A DNA stretch of 36,528 bases from Tolypothrix sp. FACHB-123 (GTDB lineage: Bacteria > Cyanobacteriota > Cyanobacteriia > Cyanobacteriales > Nostocaceae): contig NZ_JACJRE010000066.1 in NCBI RefSeq assembly GCF_014697075.1, positions 1 through 36,528 on the forward strand. The letters are read 5' to 3'. Under the pieces are notes generated by a model. That model saw nothing but the letters and a program-made list of their open reading frames with translations. It did not search any database and was not told the DNA's origin. The translations under genes were made by a program, and so were the position numbers. Positions 9,608 to 17,525 of the stretch are shown here, one piece after another. Position 1 is the first letter of the stretch, and each line of letters starts with the position of its first letter.

Positions 9608-9635
9608 GGTGCGTTATCACGAAGTGTAACGCACC
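9608..9635. repeat. Palindromic repeat GGTGCGTTA...TAACGCACC
   Basis: Perfect 9-bp arms (9608-9616 and 9627-9635) surround a 10-nt loop. A close relative is at 17878-17912, and a shorter one (AGTGCGT/ACGCACT) is at 15443-15466. This is a dispersed cyanobacterial repeat type. Since it lies just downstream of the gene at 9689-10489, it might also act as a terminator hairpin, although no T-run follows. Confidence 0.7.
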
Positions 9636-9688
9636 GTATTCTAAACTAATTTTTATCCTACTTTTCCTCATTCATGATTGAAAATATC

Positions 9689-10489
9689 TCAACTTGACAA
9701 AGCCCTATCCCACTCTAACTGATGAGCCAAACCATACTTAATAAAATCCGATTCTTGTGCTTTATCACTCTTACCAAAAACACCTAAACTATAAGGATTA
9801 TCCTGCATTCTTTCCGCAACTTGTTCTTGTTCAAATTCTTTAACTTCTTCTCGCGGCTTATCTGTTTTAAAAAAGTCTACAACCAAAACTGTTCTGTTAT
9901 GATTAGTGTAATTATGAGGACAATGGGGATAGCTATGATCTAAAACCATAAATTCCCCCTCATGCCAATAAAGTTTATCGTGACATATTTTCATCGCAAT
10001 ATCTCCCTCAGGCACAATCAAACCTAAATAGCCACGATTCATGTGAGGGTTATAATTTACATGCAATTTAATATCTAAACCAGGATGAAATGTCCCAAAA
10101 TACACATTTCTAATAACAGAATCCTCTGCAAAATTTACTTTCTCAATTACATTAGCTAGATTGGGAAAGTATTGCTTTCTTAAATTCAGTGCTTTTTTTG
10201 CTGCCTCATCTGTCTCATAATCAGGATATTGTATTTGATGTAGCTGAATATATTCTTCAATAAATAAACCTTGGAATAAAATCCCAAATGCACTATATTT
10301 GGAATTACTTTTAGTTTTGATTGTTTTACTTTTAGGCCCTAGCACATCATAAGTAAATTTTAATTCTTCCTCAGAAGCTTGCTTATTAAAGTCGGTAAAC
10401 TCATCTCTAATTATCTGCCATTTTTCTTGAAAAGTCTTGAGAAAAGGAAACTCTTCAGGATTAAGATGATACTCATTAAAACTTGACAT
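9689..10489 (-). CDS. Aspartyl/asparaginyl beta-hydroxylase-like protein
   Basis: 266 residues from the ATG at 10489. A longer reading (TTG at 10504) exists, but its extra codons contain the AGGAGA ribosome-binding site of this ATG, so the ATG is preferred. Residues about 125-210 match the Asp/Asn beta-hydroxylase fold (2-oxoglutarate/Fe(II) oxygenase): HPGLDIKLHVNYNPH, then RGYLGLIVPEGD, WHEGEF, LDHSYPHCPHN and NRTVLVVDFF. His189 matches the second iron-binding His and Arg199 the 2-oxoglutarate-binding Arg. The first iron His, normally in a R.HLGL motif, is replaced by Tyr154 (RGYLGL). Activity or metal chemistry may therefore be unusual. It diverges from the amidohydrolase gene, with 132 bp between the start codons. 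The substrate is unknown; a role in modifying a small molecule or peptide is possible. Confidence 0.82.
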   Translation of the reverse strand: MSSFNEYHLNPEEFPFLKTFQEKWQIIRDEFTDFNKQASEEELKFTYDVLGPKSKTIKTKSNSKYSAFGILFQGLFIEEYIQLHQIQYPDYETDEAAKKALNLRKQYFPNLANVIEKVNFAEDSVIRNVYFGTFHPGLDIKLHVNYNPHMNRGYLGLIVPEGDIAMKICHDKLYWHEGEFMVLDHSYPHCPHNYTNHNRTVLVVDFFKTDKPREEVKEFEQEQVAERMQDNPYSLGVFGKSDKAQESDFIKYGLAHQLEWDRALSS

Positions 10490-10571
10490 AACTTTTCTCC
10501 TCAAGCCGTTTTAATAAAAAACTGTTACATTACCAGCAAATTTTGCCAGCATATCGGTACTATGTTTGTTC

Positions 10572-10597
10572 GTAGTCAGGATTAAAGTCCTGACTAC
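10572..10597. promoter_or_regulatory. 10-bp inverted repeat between divergent genes
   Basis: GTAGTCAGGA (10572-10581), a 6-nt loop, and TCCTGACTAC (10588-10597) form a perfect inverted repeat. It sits in the 132-bp space between the divergent start codons at 10489 and 10622. It could be an operator shared by the two genes, but similar AGTC..GACT palindromes are also dispersed repeats in cyanobacteria, so the regulatory role is only a guess. Confidence 0.45.
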
Positions 10598-10621
10598 AAA
10601 ACCTTTAACACTCATTTTAGT

Positions 10622-12121
10622 GTGAAGTCTACTGTGTCAGAAACTTCTCTATTAGATAAAATTATCAAAAACGTGCGCGTAGTTCGTCCCCATAATGATA
10701 CTGTCGAACTACTAGATTTAGGGATTAAGGATGGCAAGTTTACCCAAATTGCTCCTAATATTAGCCCAGAGCAAGCCAAAGAAGTATTTGATGCTCAAAA
10801 TCTGCTGGGCTTTCCTGGGGTGGTAGATGCTCACATGCACATCGGTATCTATCAACCCTTAGATAAAGATGCAGTTACTGAAAGTAAAGCAGCTGCAATG
10901 GGAGGTGTGACTACCAGCCTAAATTACATCCGGACTGGGCAGTATTATCTCAACAAAGGCGGCTCCTATCAAGATTTTTTCCCAGAAGTATTAGCCTTAT
11001 CTGTAGGTAACTTTTTTGTCGATTATAGTTATCATATCGCACCTATAGCTAGTCAGCATATTGAAGAAATACCGCTACTTTATGAACAGTTCGGTGTATC
11101 TTCCTTTAAAATATTCATGTTTTATGGCGGTTATGGCTTGCATGGTTTATCAGACCAACAAAACCTCTTTTTAATGATAAATAAAGAAGAGAGGTATGAT
11201 TTCGCTCATTTTGAATTTATTATGCGTGGTTTAACACGTTTAATAGAAGCGCATCCAGAAGCGAGAGAAACTATTAGCTTAAGTTTGCATTGTGAAATTG
11301 CAGAAATTCTCAACGCTTATACAAAAATTGTCGAAAATGATTCTAGTATTAGCGGACTCAAAGCTTACAGCGCAGCGCGTCCACCCCATTCTGAAGGGTT
11401 AGCAATTTGTATTGCTTCTTATTTAGCTCATGAAACAAATTGTGTAAATATTAATTTATTACATCTGAGTTCGCGCAAAGCAATGGAAGCAGCTTTAACA
11501 ATGCAAACTGCTTTTCCTCACATCAATTTTCGCCGTGAAGTTACAGTTGGACATTTATTATTAGATGTTGATACTCCTAATGGTACTTGGGCGAAAGTTA
11601 ATCCACCAATTCGCCCCCGTGCTGATGTGGAATATTTATGGCAAGCAGTACTCAATAATCAAGTAGATTGGATAGTTAGCGATCATGCTTGCTGTTCTGC
11701 TGAACAAAAACGTAGTGCAAAATACCCAGATAATATTTGGTTAGCAAAATCTGGTTTTGGCGGTACAGAATATTTACTTTCTGGGGTATTAAGTGAAGGA
11801 AGTAAGCGAGGAATGTCTTACAACCAGATGGCTAAATTATTATCATGGAACCCGTCGCGACGTTTTGGTGTATTACAAAAAGGGGATATTGCTATTGGTT
11901 ATGATGCTGATTTAGTATTAGTAAATCCCCATGAAAGCTTTATAGTACGTGCTGCTGAATCCGAGTCGCAACAAGGCTATACACCATTTGAAGGTGTAGA
12001 ATTAACCGGAAAAGTCAAGAGTACATTTTTGCGCGGAAACCTAATTTATCACAACGGACAGGTATTAGGTTCACCTACAGGACGTTATTTAAAACGCTCC
12101 CATTCTGGAATAAAACCATAG
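10622..12121 (+). CDS. Cyclic amidohydrolase (dihydropyrimidinase / hydantoinase / allantoinase family)
   Basis: 499 residues of the binuclear-metal amidohydrolase superfamily. All metal ligands are visible: His71 and His73 in DAHMHIG, the carbamylated Lys163 in SSFKIFMFYGG, His223 in SLHCEIAE, His281 in LLHLSSRKA, and Asp354 in DWIVSDHACC. Such enzymes open cyclic amides (dihydropyrimidines, hydantoins, allantoin, dihydroorotate) or related rings in the cytosol. The exact ring cannot be told. The protein is somewhat longer than classical dihydroorotase. The proposed start is GTG at 10622, with no obvious Shine-Dalgarno; a second GTG at 10634 is possible and the upstream frame closes at 10583. 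It leads a (+) run with the reductase 11 bp downstream and the hydrolase-like gene after that, so they are probably one operon. Confidence 0.88.
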   Translation: MKSTVSETSLLDKIIKNVRVVRPHNDTVELLDLGIKDGKFTQIAPNISPEQAKEVFDAQNLLGFPGVVDAHMHIGIYQPLDKDAVTESKAAAMGGVTTSLNYIRTGQYYLNKGGSYQDFFPEVLALSVGNFFVDYSYHIAPIASQHIEEIPLLYEQFGVSSFKIFMFYGGYGLHGLSDQQNLFLMINKEERYDFAHFEFIMRGLTRLIEAHPEARETISLSLHCEIAEILNAYTKIVENDSSISGLKAYSAARPPHSEGLAICIASYLAHETNCVNINLLHLSSRKAMEAALTMQTAFPHINFRREVTVGHLLLDVDTPNGTWAKVNPPIRPRADVEYLWQAVLNNQVDWIVSDHACCSAEQKRSAKYPDNIWLAKSGFGGTEYLLSGVLSEGSKRGMSYNQMAKLLSWNPSRRFGVLQKGDIAIGYDADLVLVNPHESFIVRAAESESQQGYTPFEGVELTGKVKSTFLRGNLIYHNGQVLGSPTGRYLKRSHSGIKP

Positions 12122-12132
12122 GTGTTCATAAG

Positions 12133-13107
12133 ATGAAAGCAGCACGTATTTATGAGTACAGTGGTGCAACTGCTGTGCAGATAGATGAGGTAGAAGTTTT
12201 GCCACCTGGCCCCGGTGAAGTCAGAATTCGGGTAGGGGCGGCGGGAATTAACAATTCTGACTTACAGACAACCTACGGAACCTATCAAGCATACCGTAAT
12301 CAAGAACTACCCTGTATCCTGGGTCAAGAAGCAGCTGGTGAGGTTGATGCTGTGGGATTGGGGGTGAAGGAATTTGTGCCAGGAATGCGTGTAGTTGGAC
12401 GTGTGAGGGGTGCGTTTGCAGAAATGGCATATGCTCTAGCAACTGAGTTGTTACCTCTGGCTGATGAAGTATCGTATACAGTAGCAGCCAGCTTGCCTAT
12501 CGTCTATCTAACTGCTGGGATGGCACTGATTCACAAAGCCAATATCCAGCCTGGAGAATGGGTTTTGATACATCCAGGTAGCGGCGGTGTTGGCAGCGCA
12601 GCAATTCAACTGGCGCAGTTGCTAGGAGCGCGAGTGATTGCGACTGCTGGGAATCAAGCAAAGGTACAGCGATTACTCGCATTAGGTGCATTACATGGAA
12701 TTGATTATAGTATTCAAGATGTAGCTTCCGAGGTGCGGAGAATTACTGACAATTCAGGGGTAGAGGTGGCACTCGATGGTGCGGGAAAAGTAACATTTGC
12801 TGATTGTTTAGAAGCGATCGCCAATAATGGATGTATTATCAGCTATGGCACTACAACTGGCCTAGATGCTGCCCTGCCTCTGGGGAAACTGCTGGGGCGC
12901 AATATTACAGTTTACGGCATCGCTCTCTGGTATAACAGTGATTATCACTCAAGTTTGGCGACACTTCGGGATTTAGTGATTCCCGCAGTTGCTCAGGGAA
13001 AGATACAGCCCACAATTGATGAGATAGTTAATCTAGAAGGGGTGTCTGGCGCACTGATCAAAATACAAAATCGAGATTTGAACGGGAAAATTATTGTAGT
13101 TCCGTAA
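12133..13107 (+). CDS. NAD(P)H:quinone oxidoreductase-like MDR protein
   Basis: 324 residues, medium-chain dehydrogenase/reductase. The GroES-like N-terminus shows GPGEVRIRVGAAGINNSDLQ and LGQEAAGEVDAVG. The Rossmann motif is HPGSGGVGSAAIQLAQLLGA at about residues 152-171. Cys ligands for catalytic or structural zinc are lacking, as in the quinone oxidoreductase (Qor) branch, so it should transfer hydride from NADPH to a quinone or alpha,beta-unsaturated carbonyl. It starts 11 bp after the amidohydrolase stop. The alpha/beta-hydrolase-like gene follows 46 bp later. Taken with those neighbours, the three may process one substrate successively (inference). It is clearly different in sequence from the other MDR protein at 8433-9440. 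Confidence 0.87.
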   Translation: MKAARIYEYSGATAVQIDEVEVLPPGPGEVRIRVGAAGINNSDLQTTYGTYQAYRNQELPCILGQEAAGEVDAVGLGVKEFVPGMRVVGRVRGAFAEMAYALATELLPLADEVSYTVAASLPIVYLTAGMALIHKANIQPGEWVLIHPGSGGVGSAAIQLAQLLGARVIATAGNQAKVQRLLALGALHGIDYSIQDVASEVRRITDNSGVEVALDGAGKVTFADCLEAIANNGCIISYGTTTGLDAALPLGKLLGRNITVYGIALWYNSDYHSSLATLRDLVIPAVAQGKIQPTIDEIVNLEGVSGALIKIQNRDLNGKIIVVP

Positions 13108-13153
13108 TCTCAAATCTAGATCTAAACTCTAGTCAGGTAGGGTGTATACAAAA

Positions 13154-13972
13154 ATGAGCCAACGAATCAAAAGAGCATTTTTAGACACAGAAGATGAACA
13201 AATTCTTTACCGTATAGGTGGAGAAGGTGAACCCATACTTTTACTGCACATGACTCCCCGCAGTAGTGATGAATTTAAAGAATTGATGCCTCTGTTGGCT
13301 GCCAAAAAATTAGTCATTGCAATGGATTTAATGGGGTTAGGTGATTCTGACAAGCCCCCCAGAGTTTATTCTGTTGCAGATTATGCTAAAACTGCGATCG
13401 CACTTTTGGATGAATTAGGCATACAAAAAACCAGCATTTTCGGCAGTCTCACAGGAGGCTATATCGCTGGAGAAGTTGCAGCAGCCTATCCAGAACGAGT
13501 TGACAAACTTATTCTCTGCAATGTAGTTGGATTTGACGCAGAAGAACAAGCAAAAATCCTCAAGAGATATTCTCAAGGATCGCAAATTAAAGAAGATGGC
13601 TCTCATTTGATGCCACAATGGTTGTCTCGCGTCAATTACGTCGGAAATGGAGAGTTAAATCACCGTTGTGTTTTAGATGATTTGAAGTCCTTTGGCTCTC
13701 CTATATATCCTGGTTTAGCAGTAGCAAACTATTGTCTTTCTGCCCCAGAAAGATTTCGTTTGATTAATTGTCCGACTTTGATTTTGTCGGCAGAAAAAGC
13801 ATTAGAACCCTTAGAAAAATATGGTTTAGCTAAAGCTGAGAATCAATCTTGGACTCAGGAAGCCATTCCTCATAGTCAAAGTGTTGAACTAGAAGCCGGA
13901 ACGCTGTGGATGGTTAATCAAATGCCGCAAGAAGTATTTAAAGTAGTAATTGATTTTTTAGAGCAGCAGTAA
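13154..13972 (+). CDS. Alpha/beta-hydrolase-fold protein with apparently lost catalytic triad
   Basis: 272 residues from the ATG at 13154. A GTG at 13142 would add four residues; GGTAGGG sits upstream of both. The fold is recognisable: ILLLHMTPRSSDEF (oxyanion region), AMDLMGLGDSDKP, the nucleophile elbow IFGSLTGGYIAGEVAAAYPERVD, the acid strand CPTLILSAEKALEP, and a final VELEAGTLWMVNQMP. Compared with the usual GHSMGG / GEKD / GAGHFP pattern, the nucleophile position is Leu99, the acid is Ala216 and the His is Thr250. All three catalytic positions are thus non-canonical. Some alpha/beta-hydrolase subfamilies with LLHxTPRS openings also lack the Ser, so this may be a family trait rather than decay; the gene is otherwise intact. 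It could be a pseudoenzyme, binding protein or cofactor-free catalyst. Last gene of the (+) operon. Confidence 0.83.
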   Translation: MSQRIKRAFLDTEDEQILYRIGGEGEPILLLHMTPRSSDEFKELMPLLAAKKLVIAMDLMGLGDSDKPPRVYSVADYAKTAIALLDELGIQKTSIFGSLTGGYIAGEVAAAYPERVDKLILCNVVGFDAEEQAKILKRYSQGSQIKEDGSHLMPQWLSRVNYVGNGELNHRCVLDDLKSFGSPIYPGLAVANYCLSAPERFRLINCPTLILSAEKALEPLEKYGLAKAENQSWTQEAIPHSQSVELEAGTLWMVNQMPQEVFKVVIDFLEQQ

Positions 13973-14030
13973 GTACTTGAGCTAAATCAGTATTAACAGG
14001 GGGAAACAGGGATACCCCCAGATTAAAAAA

Positions 14031-14492
14031 TTATTTGCGATCGCTCAACATAACATCAAAGTGTTTCACTTTGGTTTCTGGGTTTATGAGATATTCGTTA
14101 TCTCTAGGAAGGGGTCTGACTTTTTCGATATCATTACCAGCAAACTTACGAATTGCATCGCGTGATTCCCAGTAAGAAATCACAATAAATTCTGTGTTGT
14201 TGCCATCTGTGCGGCGAAGTACTTGCGTCCCTAAATTACCAGGAATTGATTCAATTTTCTTAATTCCAGATTCTACCAAATAAGCATAGTATTCATCCGC
14301 TTTTGATGTCGGGACTATATCATGCCAAATGCGTGCGACTACTTTCTTTGATTGGGTAGTAGCAGAATTATTTGGTATATTCTGTGCCGAAACTCTCAGG
14401 GGTTCAATCTGTGCAAAAGCAGCCAGTGGCAAAATCAAAGCTGAAACCGCCAATCCACAAAGAATACCCAAAAAATTATTTGGTTTAATCAT
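14031..14492 (-). CDS. Exported antibiotic-biosynthesis-monooxygenase-like (ABM) domain protein
   Basis: 153 residues. Residues 1-27 form a clear Sec signal peptide (hydrophobic LGILCGLAVSALILPLAAFA, cleavage after AFA). The mature part from about residue 50 is a dimeric alpha-beta-barrel ABM-like domain: VVARIWHDIVPTSKADEYYAYL, then IPGNLGTQVLRR, EFIVISYWESRDAIRKFAG and a C-terminal HFDVML. ABM-fold proteins include cofactor-free monooxygenases and haem-degrading enzymes, but many have no known activity. Export is unusual for this fold. Its ATG directly follows the TAA of the upstream cupin gene (TAAATG) and is preceded by GGAG inside that gene, so the two are very likely translationally coupled. 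It converges with the hydrolase-like gene across a 58-bp gap. Confidence 0.82.
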   Translation of the reverse strand: MIKPNNFLGILCGLAVSALILPLAAFAQIEPLRVSAQNIPNNSATTQSKKVVARIWHDIVPTSKADEYYAYLVESGIKKIESIPGNLGTQVLRRTDGNNTEFIVISYWESRDAIRKFAGNDIEKVRPLPRDNEYLINPETKVKHFDVMLSDRK

Positions 14493-15395
14493 TTAGGTAT
14501 CTCCAGGTTCATATGATAAGACTGTACCTACTCTTGATAAATCCCTATCAACTCTAATAAAAAATAATCCACCTTCATCTGTTCTGTGTCTAGGAATTAT
14601 ACTAAAGCTAGGACAATATAAGTAGTGATCTTTGACAAATCTATAATCTCCTACGTCGCAATATCCACTTAGGCAATAACCCTCCTCGTTATAACATTGT
14701 ATTTCGGGATATTTACCGTCAAAATGTGGCAATATAATGATTAACCACACTCCACCACCGTTAGAATCTTTCCGCAAATACTTCTTTTTTGCTACTTCAA
14801 ATTGAACCGTGTCTGTTCTCCCCCAAGGTAGTAATTTACTATCTAAAACAGGGATAAATTCATTTAACTTAGCATCTGGATGATTATATTGTAGATTTTT
14901 ATATTGTGCATGACCGTTCTCCATCCAAAGAATTTCTACATCTTCACTACCTATCACTTGCCAATCACCTAACTTCACTCCGGCAGGAATAAAAGAATAG
15001 CAATGCTTACTCAGTTGCCATTCACCAATTTGGATTTTACCCTTTAGTACAAAAAGCTCTAAATCAAATGTAAATATGCCAGATGGAGCTTTAAATTGTG
15101 GTTGTAAAGTAACTCTAGATGTAGATGCACCGCAATCATGCCAACTTAGCAATTTACGTTTACTAAATGCTACCTCATCTGGCATTCCTTTGATGCGCCA
15201 ACCTTGTTCTACTGGTACAATCTTCGTATCAAAAAATTGATATTGACGAGGTAAGTATTCTGGGGAAATAGCTGTACGCCTTCCTGATAGATTCATCCTC
15301 CCTCTTCCATCTCCACCCCAATCTTCTTTAACAGGGGCTATATTCAAAAAATCATCAGCCTCGGTTTCTCTTTCGGGATTGTATTGGTTATTCAT
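14493..15395 (-). CDS. Cupin-fold protein, DUF4437-like
   Basis: 300 residues with two cupin-like halves. The first half (about 60-165) has APSGIFTFDLELFVLKGKIQIGEWQL and CYSFIPAGVKLGDWQV, the typical 'G-x-x-x-x-x-G ... P-x-G' cupin turns. The second half (about 190-300) has GGGVWLIIILPHFDG, GYCLSGYCDVGDY and HYLYCPSFSIIPRH. The classical HxH..E metal site is not evident in the first half, so metal binding is uncertain. No signal peptide is present, so it should be cytosolic, although its coupled partner is exported. It resembles DUF4437 proteins, whose function is unknown. The ATG at 15395 lacks a strong ribosome-binding site. It is transcribed with the ABM-like gene and lies downstream of hisS by 94 bp. 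Confidence 0.72.
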   Translation of the reverse strand: MNNQYNPERETEADDFLNIAPVKEDWGGDGRGRMNLSGRRTAISPEYLPRQYQFFDTKIVPVEQGWRIKGMPDEVAFSKRKLLSWHDCGASTSRVTLQPQFKAPSGIFTFDLELFVLKGKIQIGEWQLSKHCYSFIPAGVKLGDWQVIGSEDVEILWMENGHAQYKNLQYNHPDAKLNEFIPVLDSKLLPWGRTDTVQFEVAKKKYLRKDSNGGGVWLIIILPHFDGKYPEIQCYNEEGYCLSGYCDVGDYRFVKDHYLYCPSFSIIPRHRTDEGGLFFIRVDRDLSRVGTVLSYEPGDT

Positions 15396-15442
15396 GGATA
15401 GGATTTACACTCTCAATCATTCATCAATACTTAAAATGATAT

Positions 15443-15466
15443 AGTGCGTCAAGTTTTTAACGCACT
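15443..15466. terminator. Short hairpin after hisS
   Basis: AGTGCGT (15443-15449) and ACGCACT (15460-15466) form a 7-bp stem with a 10-nt T-rich loop, 24 nt beyond the hisS stop. It could end hisS transcription, but no T-run follows and it also resembles the dispersed TGCGTTA/TAACGCA repeat. Confidence 0.35.
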
Positions 15467-15489
15467 GCACATTCTAAATAAATTCTTAA

Positions 15490-16878
15490 TTACGCTAATC
15501 TTTTTTGAACTTCCTCTGCCAAATTATCTAGCATCACTTCTACTTGTTCGCCTGTTTTCAAATCTTTCAGCGATGACTTTTGCGCTGCGGCTTCATCAGC
15601 ACCAATAATGACGCAGAATTGAATTCCTTGCTTATCCGCTAGCTGGAATTGTTTTCCCAAGGGACGCTTATCAAAATTAGTTATAACATTAATTCCTGCC
15701 TGACGCAGATTTTGTGACACTTTTAAATAAGTCGGCATTAAATCTTCTTGCATATTCACAACCATCACCTGTGCAGGTGTAGCCGCTAAGGTATTGAGAA
15801 TACCTGCTTTGAGTAAGCGACTAATTAAGCGAGTCAAGCCGATAGAAATGCCAACCCCAGGCATTTTTTCACCGATAAACATGCCTACTAATTCTTCATA
15901 TCTGCCACCAGAACAAATACTGCCTAAGGCTTCATGTCCAATGAGAGTTGTTTCGTAAACGGTGCCAGTATAGTAATTCAAACCACGGGCAATAGATAAA
16001 TCAATACAGAAACGCTTTTCGGGAACGCCCAAATTCCGCACGCCTGTAATTACTGTTTCGATTTCGCTCACACCTAAATTAAATTGTGCAGCATCGGGTA
16101 GATTTTGTGATAGATGTTTGAGTTTATCTAATACTTCATCAACAGCACCATCAATATTAATAAATTCAATAATTTTTTGGGTTTGTTCTGGGGAAATTCC
16201 TTCTTTGTCTAATTCTTGTTTAACTTTAGCTTCGCCAATTTTTTCTAAGTTATCAATGATGCCGATACAAGATTTAATTTGATTTTCAGCAATACCTAAA
16301 GATTGAAAAAATCCAGTAAGAATTTTGCGGTTATTGATGCGGATGACAAAATCGCCGATGTTAATTGCTGCAAATATTTCGGTGATAATTGCGGGCATTT
16401 GTGCATCATAAAGCAAGCTGAGTTGACTCCGGGCTACGACATCAATATCACACTGGCGAAATTGGCGAAACCTTCCATCTTTTGCTCGTTCGCCCCGAAA
16501 AACTACATCCATTTGGTAACGCGCAAAGGGAAAGGTTAATTCGTTGAGGTGACGAGCAATGTATGCTGCTAAAGGAACTGTTTGGTCAAATTTTAACGCC
16601 CTAGCTTCTGAACCTGTTTCCCCGGCTTTGTCTTTCTCGGCTTGCCGATTTGGTGGCAGGATGGGATCGATACCATAAATGATGTTATCACCTTGGTTGC
16701 CTTTTGCTTGTAATACTTCTAAGCGTTCGACAGCAGGGGTTTCGATGGGCGTGAAGCCGTAACTTTCAAAAACTCTGCGGATAGTATCAAGCAAATATAC
16801 TTCTAGACGTTTTTCGCTTGGGAGAAACTCAGGAAACCCGCTTGGGGTAGAGAAATTAATTCTTTCACCTTTTGCCAT
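15490..16878 (-). CDS. hisS: Histidyl-tRNA synthetase
   Basis: 462 residues, a full-length class II aminoacyl-tRNA synthetase that charges tRNA-His with histidine in the cytosol. The N-terminal catalytic core begins with the conserved STPSGFPEFLPSEKR. Motif 2 is RYQMDVVFRGERAKDGRFRQFRQCDID (residues 120-146). The histidine-specific loop is ARGLNYYTGTVYET, motif 3 is MPGVGISIGLTRLISRL, and the C-terminal anticodon-binding domain follows (VMVVNMQEDLMPTYL, NVITNFDKRPLGKQF). The ATG has a moderate ribosome-binding site (AGG about 4 nt upstream). It lies 131 bp downstream of the L,D-transpeptidase gene on the same strand. Essential housekeeping gene with nothing odd seen. Confidence 0.97.
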   Translation of the reverse strand: MAKGERINFSTPSGFPEFLPSEKRLEVYLLDTIRRVFESYGFTPIETPAVERLEVLQAKGNQGDNIIYGIDPILPPNRQAEKDKAGETGSEARALKFDQTVPLAAYIARHLNELTFPFARYQMDVVFRGERAKDGRFRQFRQCDIDVVARSQLSLLYDAQMPAIITEIFAAINIGDFVIRINNRKILTGFFQSLGIAENQIKSCIGIIDNLEKIGEAKVKQELDKEGISPEQTQKIIEFINIDGAVDEVLDKLKHLSQNLPDAAQFNLGVSEIETVITGVRNLGVPEKRFCIDLSIARGLNYYTGTVYETTLIGHEALGSICSGGRYEELVGMFIGEKMPGVGISIGLTRLISRLLKAGILNTLAATPAQVMVVNMQEDLMPTYLKVSQNLRQAGINVITNFDKRPLGKQFQLADKQGIQFCVIIGADEAAAQKSSLKDLKTGEQVEVMLDNLAEEVQKRLA

Positions 16879-17009
16879 AACCTACACTGCCAGTTTTAAA
16901 CTTGAGCTTTTAGATTTTAGATGAGAATGAGCTGTGCCGTACATAGCGGGGGTAGCGGATGAAGGAAGGGAAGGAGAACTAAGGGGAGAAATTGGAACTG
17001 ACTAATGAA

Positions 17010-17525
17010 TTACTTATGGACTACGACTAAAGTCCCGATTTTTACCCAGTTGTAAAGTTGACGCGCTTGTTGGACTCGCAAATTCACACACCCGTGACTA
17101 ACTGGTGTACCAAATTTTTTGTGCCAGTAAGCACCGTGAATTGCGTAGCCACCATAAAAATACATGGCATAGGGGACATCGGGAATGTCGTAATCTTCAC
17201 CCCGCATTCGGTGAGTGCGATATTTAGAGTTAATCCAAAACTTACCTTTGGGTGTGGGAGTTGTACGCTTACCAGTAGAAATGCGGTATGAGTAAATGCG
17301 TTTTTTACCCTCCCAAGCAATTAACCGTTGTTCTGATAGGTCAATTTCAATCCAACGAGGTGAAGATTTTTGCTGATTCTTGATAGAAGCTGCGTTGGCT
17401 TTGGCAAAGTTGGAGTCAACTGTAACTGGTGGTAACCAAGAAAACAAAGTTACTATGCTTAAAACTGTACCTGTACAGAAATTTCTTGAGCAACGTAACC
17501 AATTACTTTGAATTCTACTTTGCAT
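17010..17525 (-). CDS. L,D-transpeptidase (YkuD domain)
   Basis: 171 residues. An N-terminal hydrophobic segment (about 18-36) acts as signal peptide or anchor, placing the enzyme in the periplasm. The YkuD domain covers about residues 57-171, starting WIEIDLSEQRLIAWEGKKRI. The catalytic motif is the final HGAYWHKKFGTPVSHGCVNL, with His144 and nucleophile Cys146 in SHGCVNL. Such enzymes form 3-3 peptidoglycan cross-links or attach proteins to peptidoglycan, and are resistant to most beta-lactams other than carbapenems. The protein is short, essentially one domain, and many cyanobacterial homologues are alike. The start is supported by AAGGTGG 9 nt before the ATG. It may be co-transcribed with hisS downstream. 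Confidence 0.92.
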   Translation of the reverse strand: MQSRIQSNWLRCSRNFCTGTVLSIVTLFSWLPPVTVDSNFAKANAASIKNQQKSSPRWIEIDLSEQRLIAWEGKKRIYSYRISTGKRTTPTPKGKFWINSKYRTHRMRGEDYDIPDVPYAMYFYGGYAIHGAYWHKKFGTPVSHGCVNLRVQQARQLYNWVKIGTLVVVHK

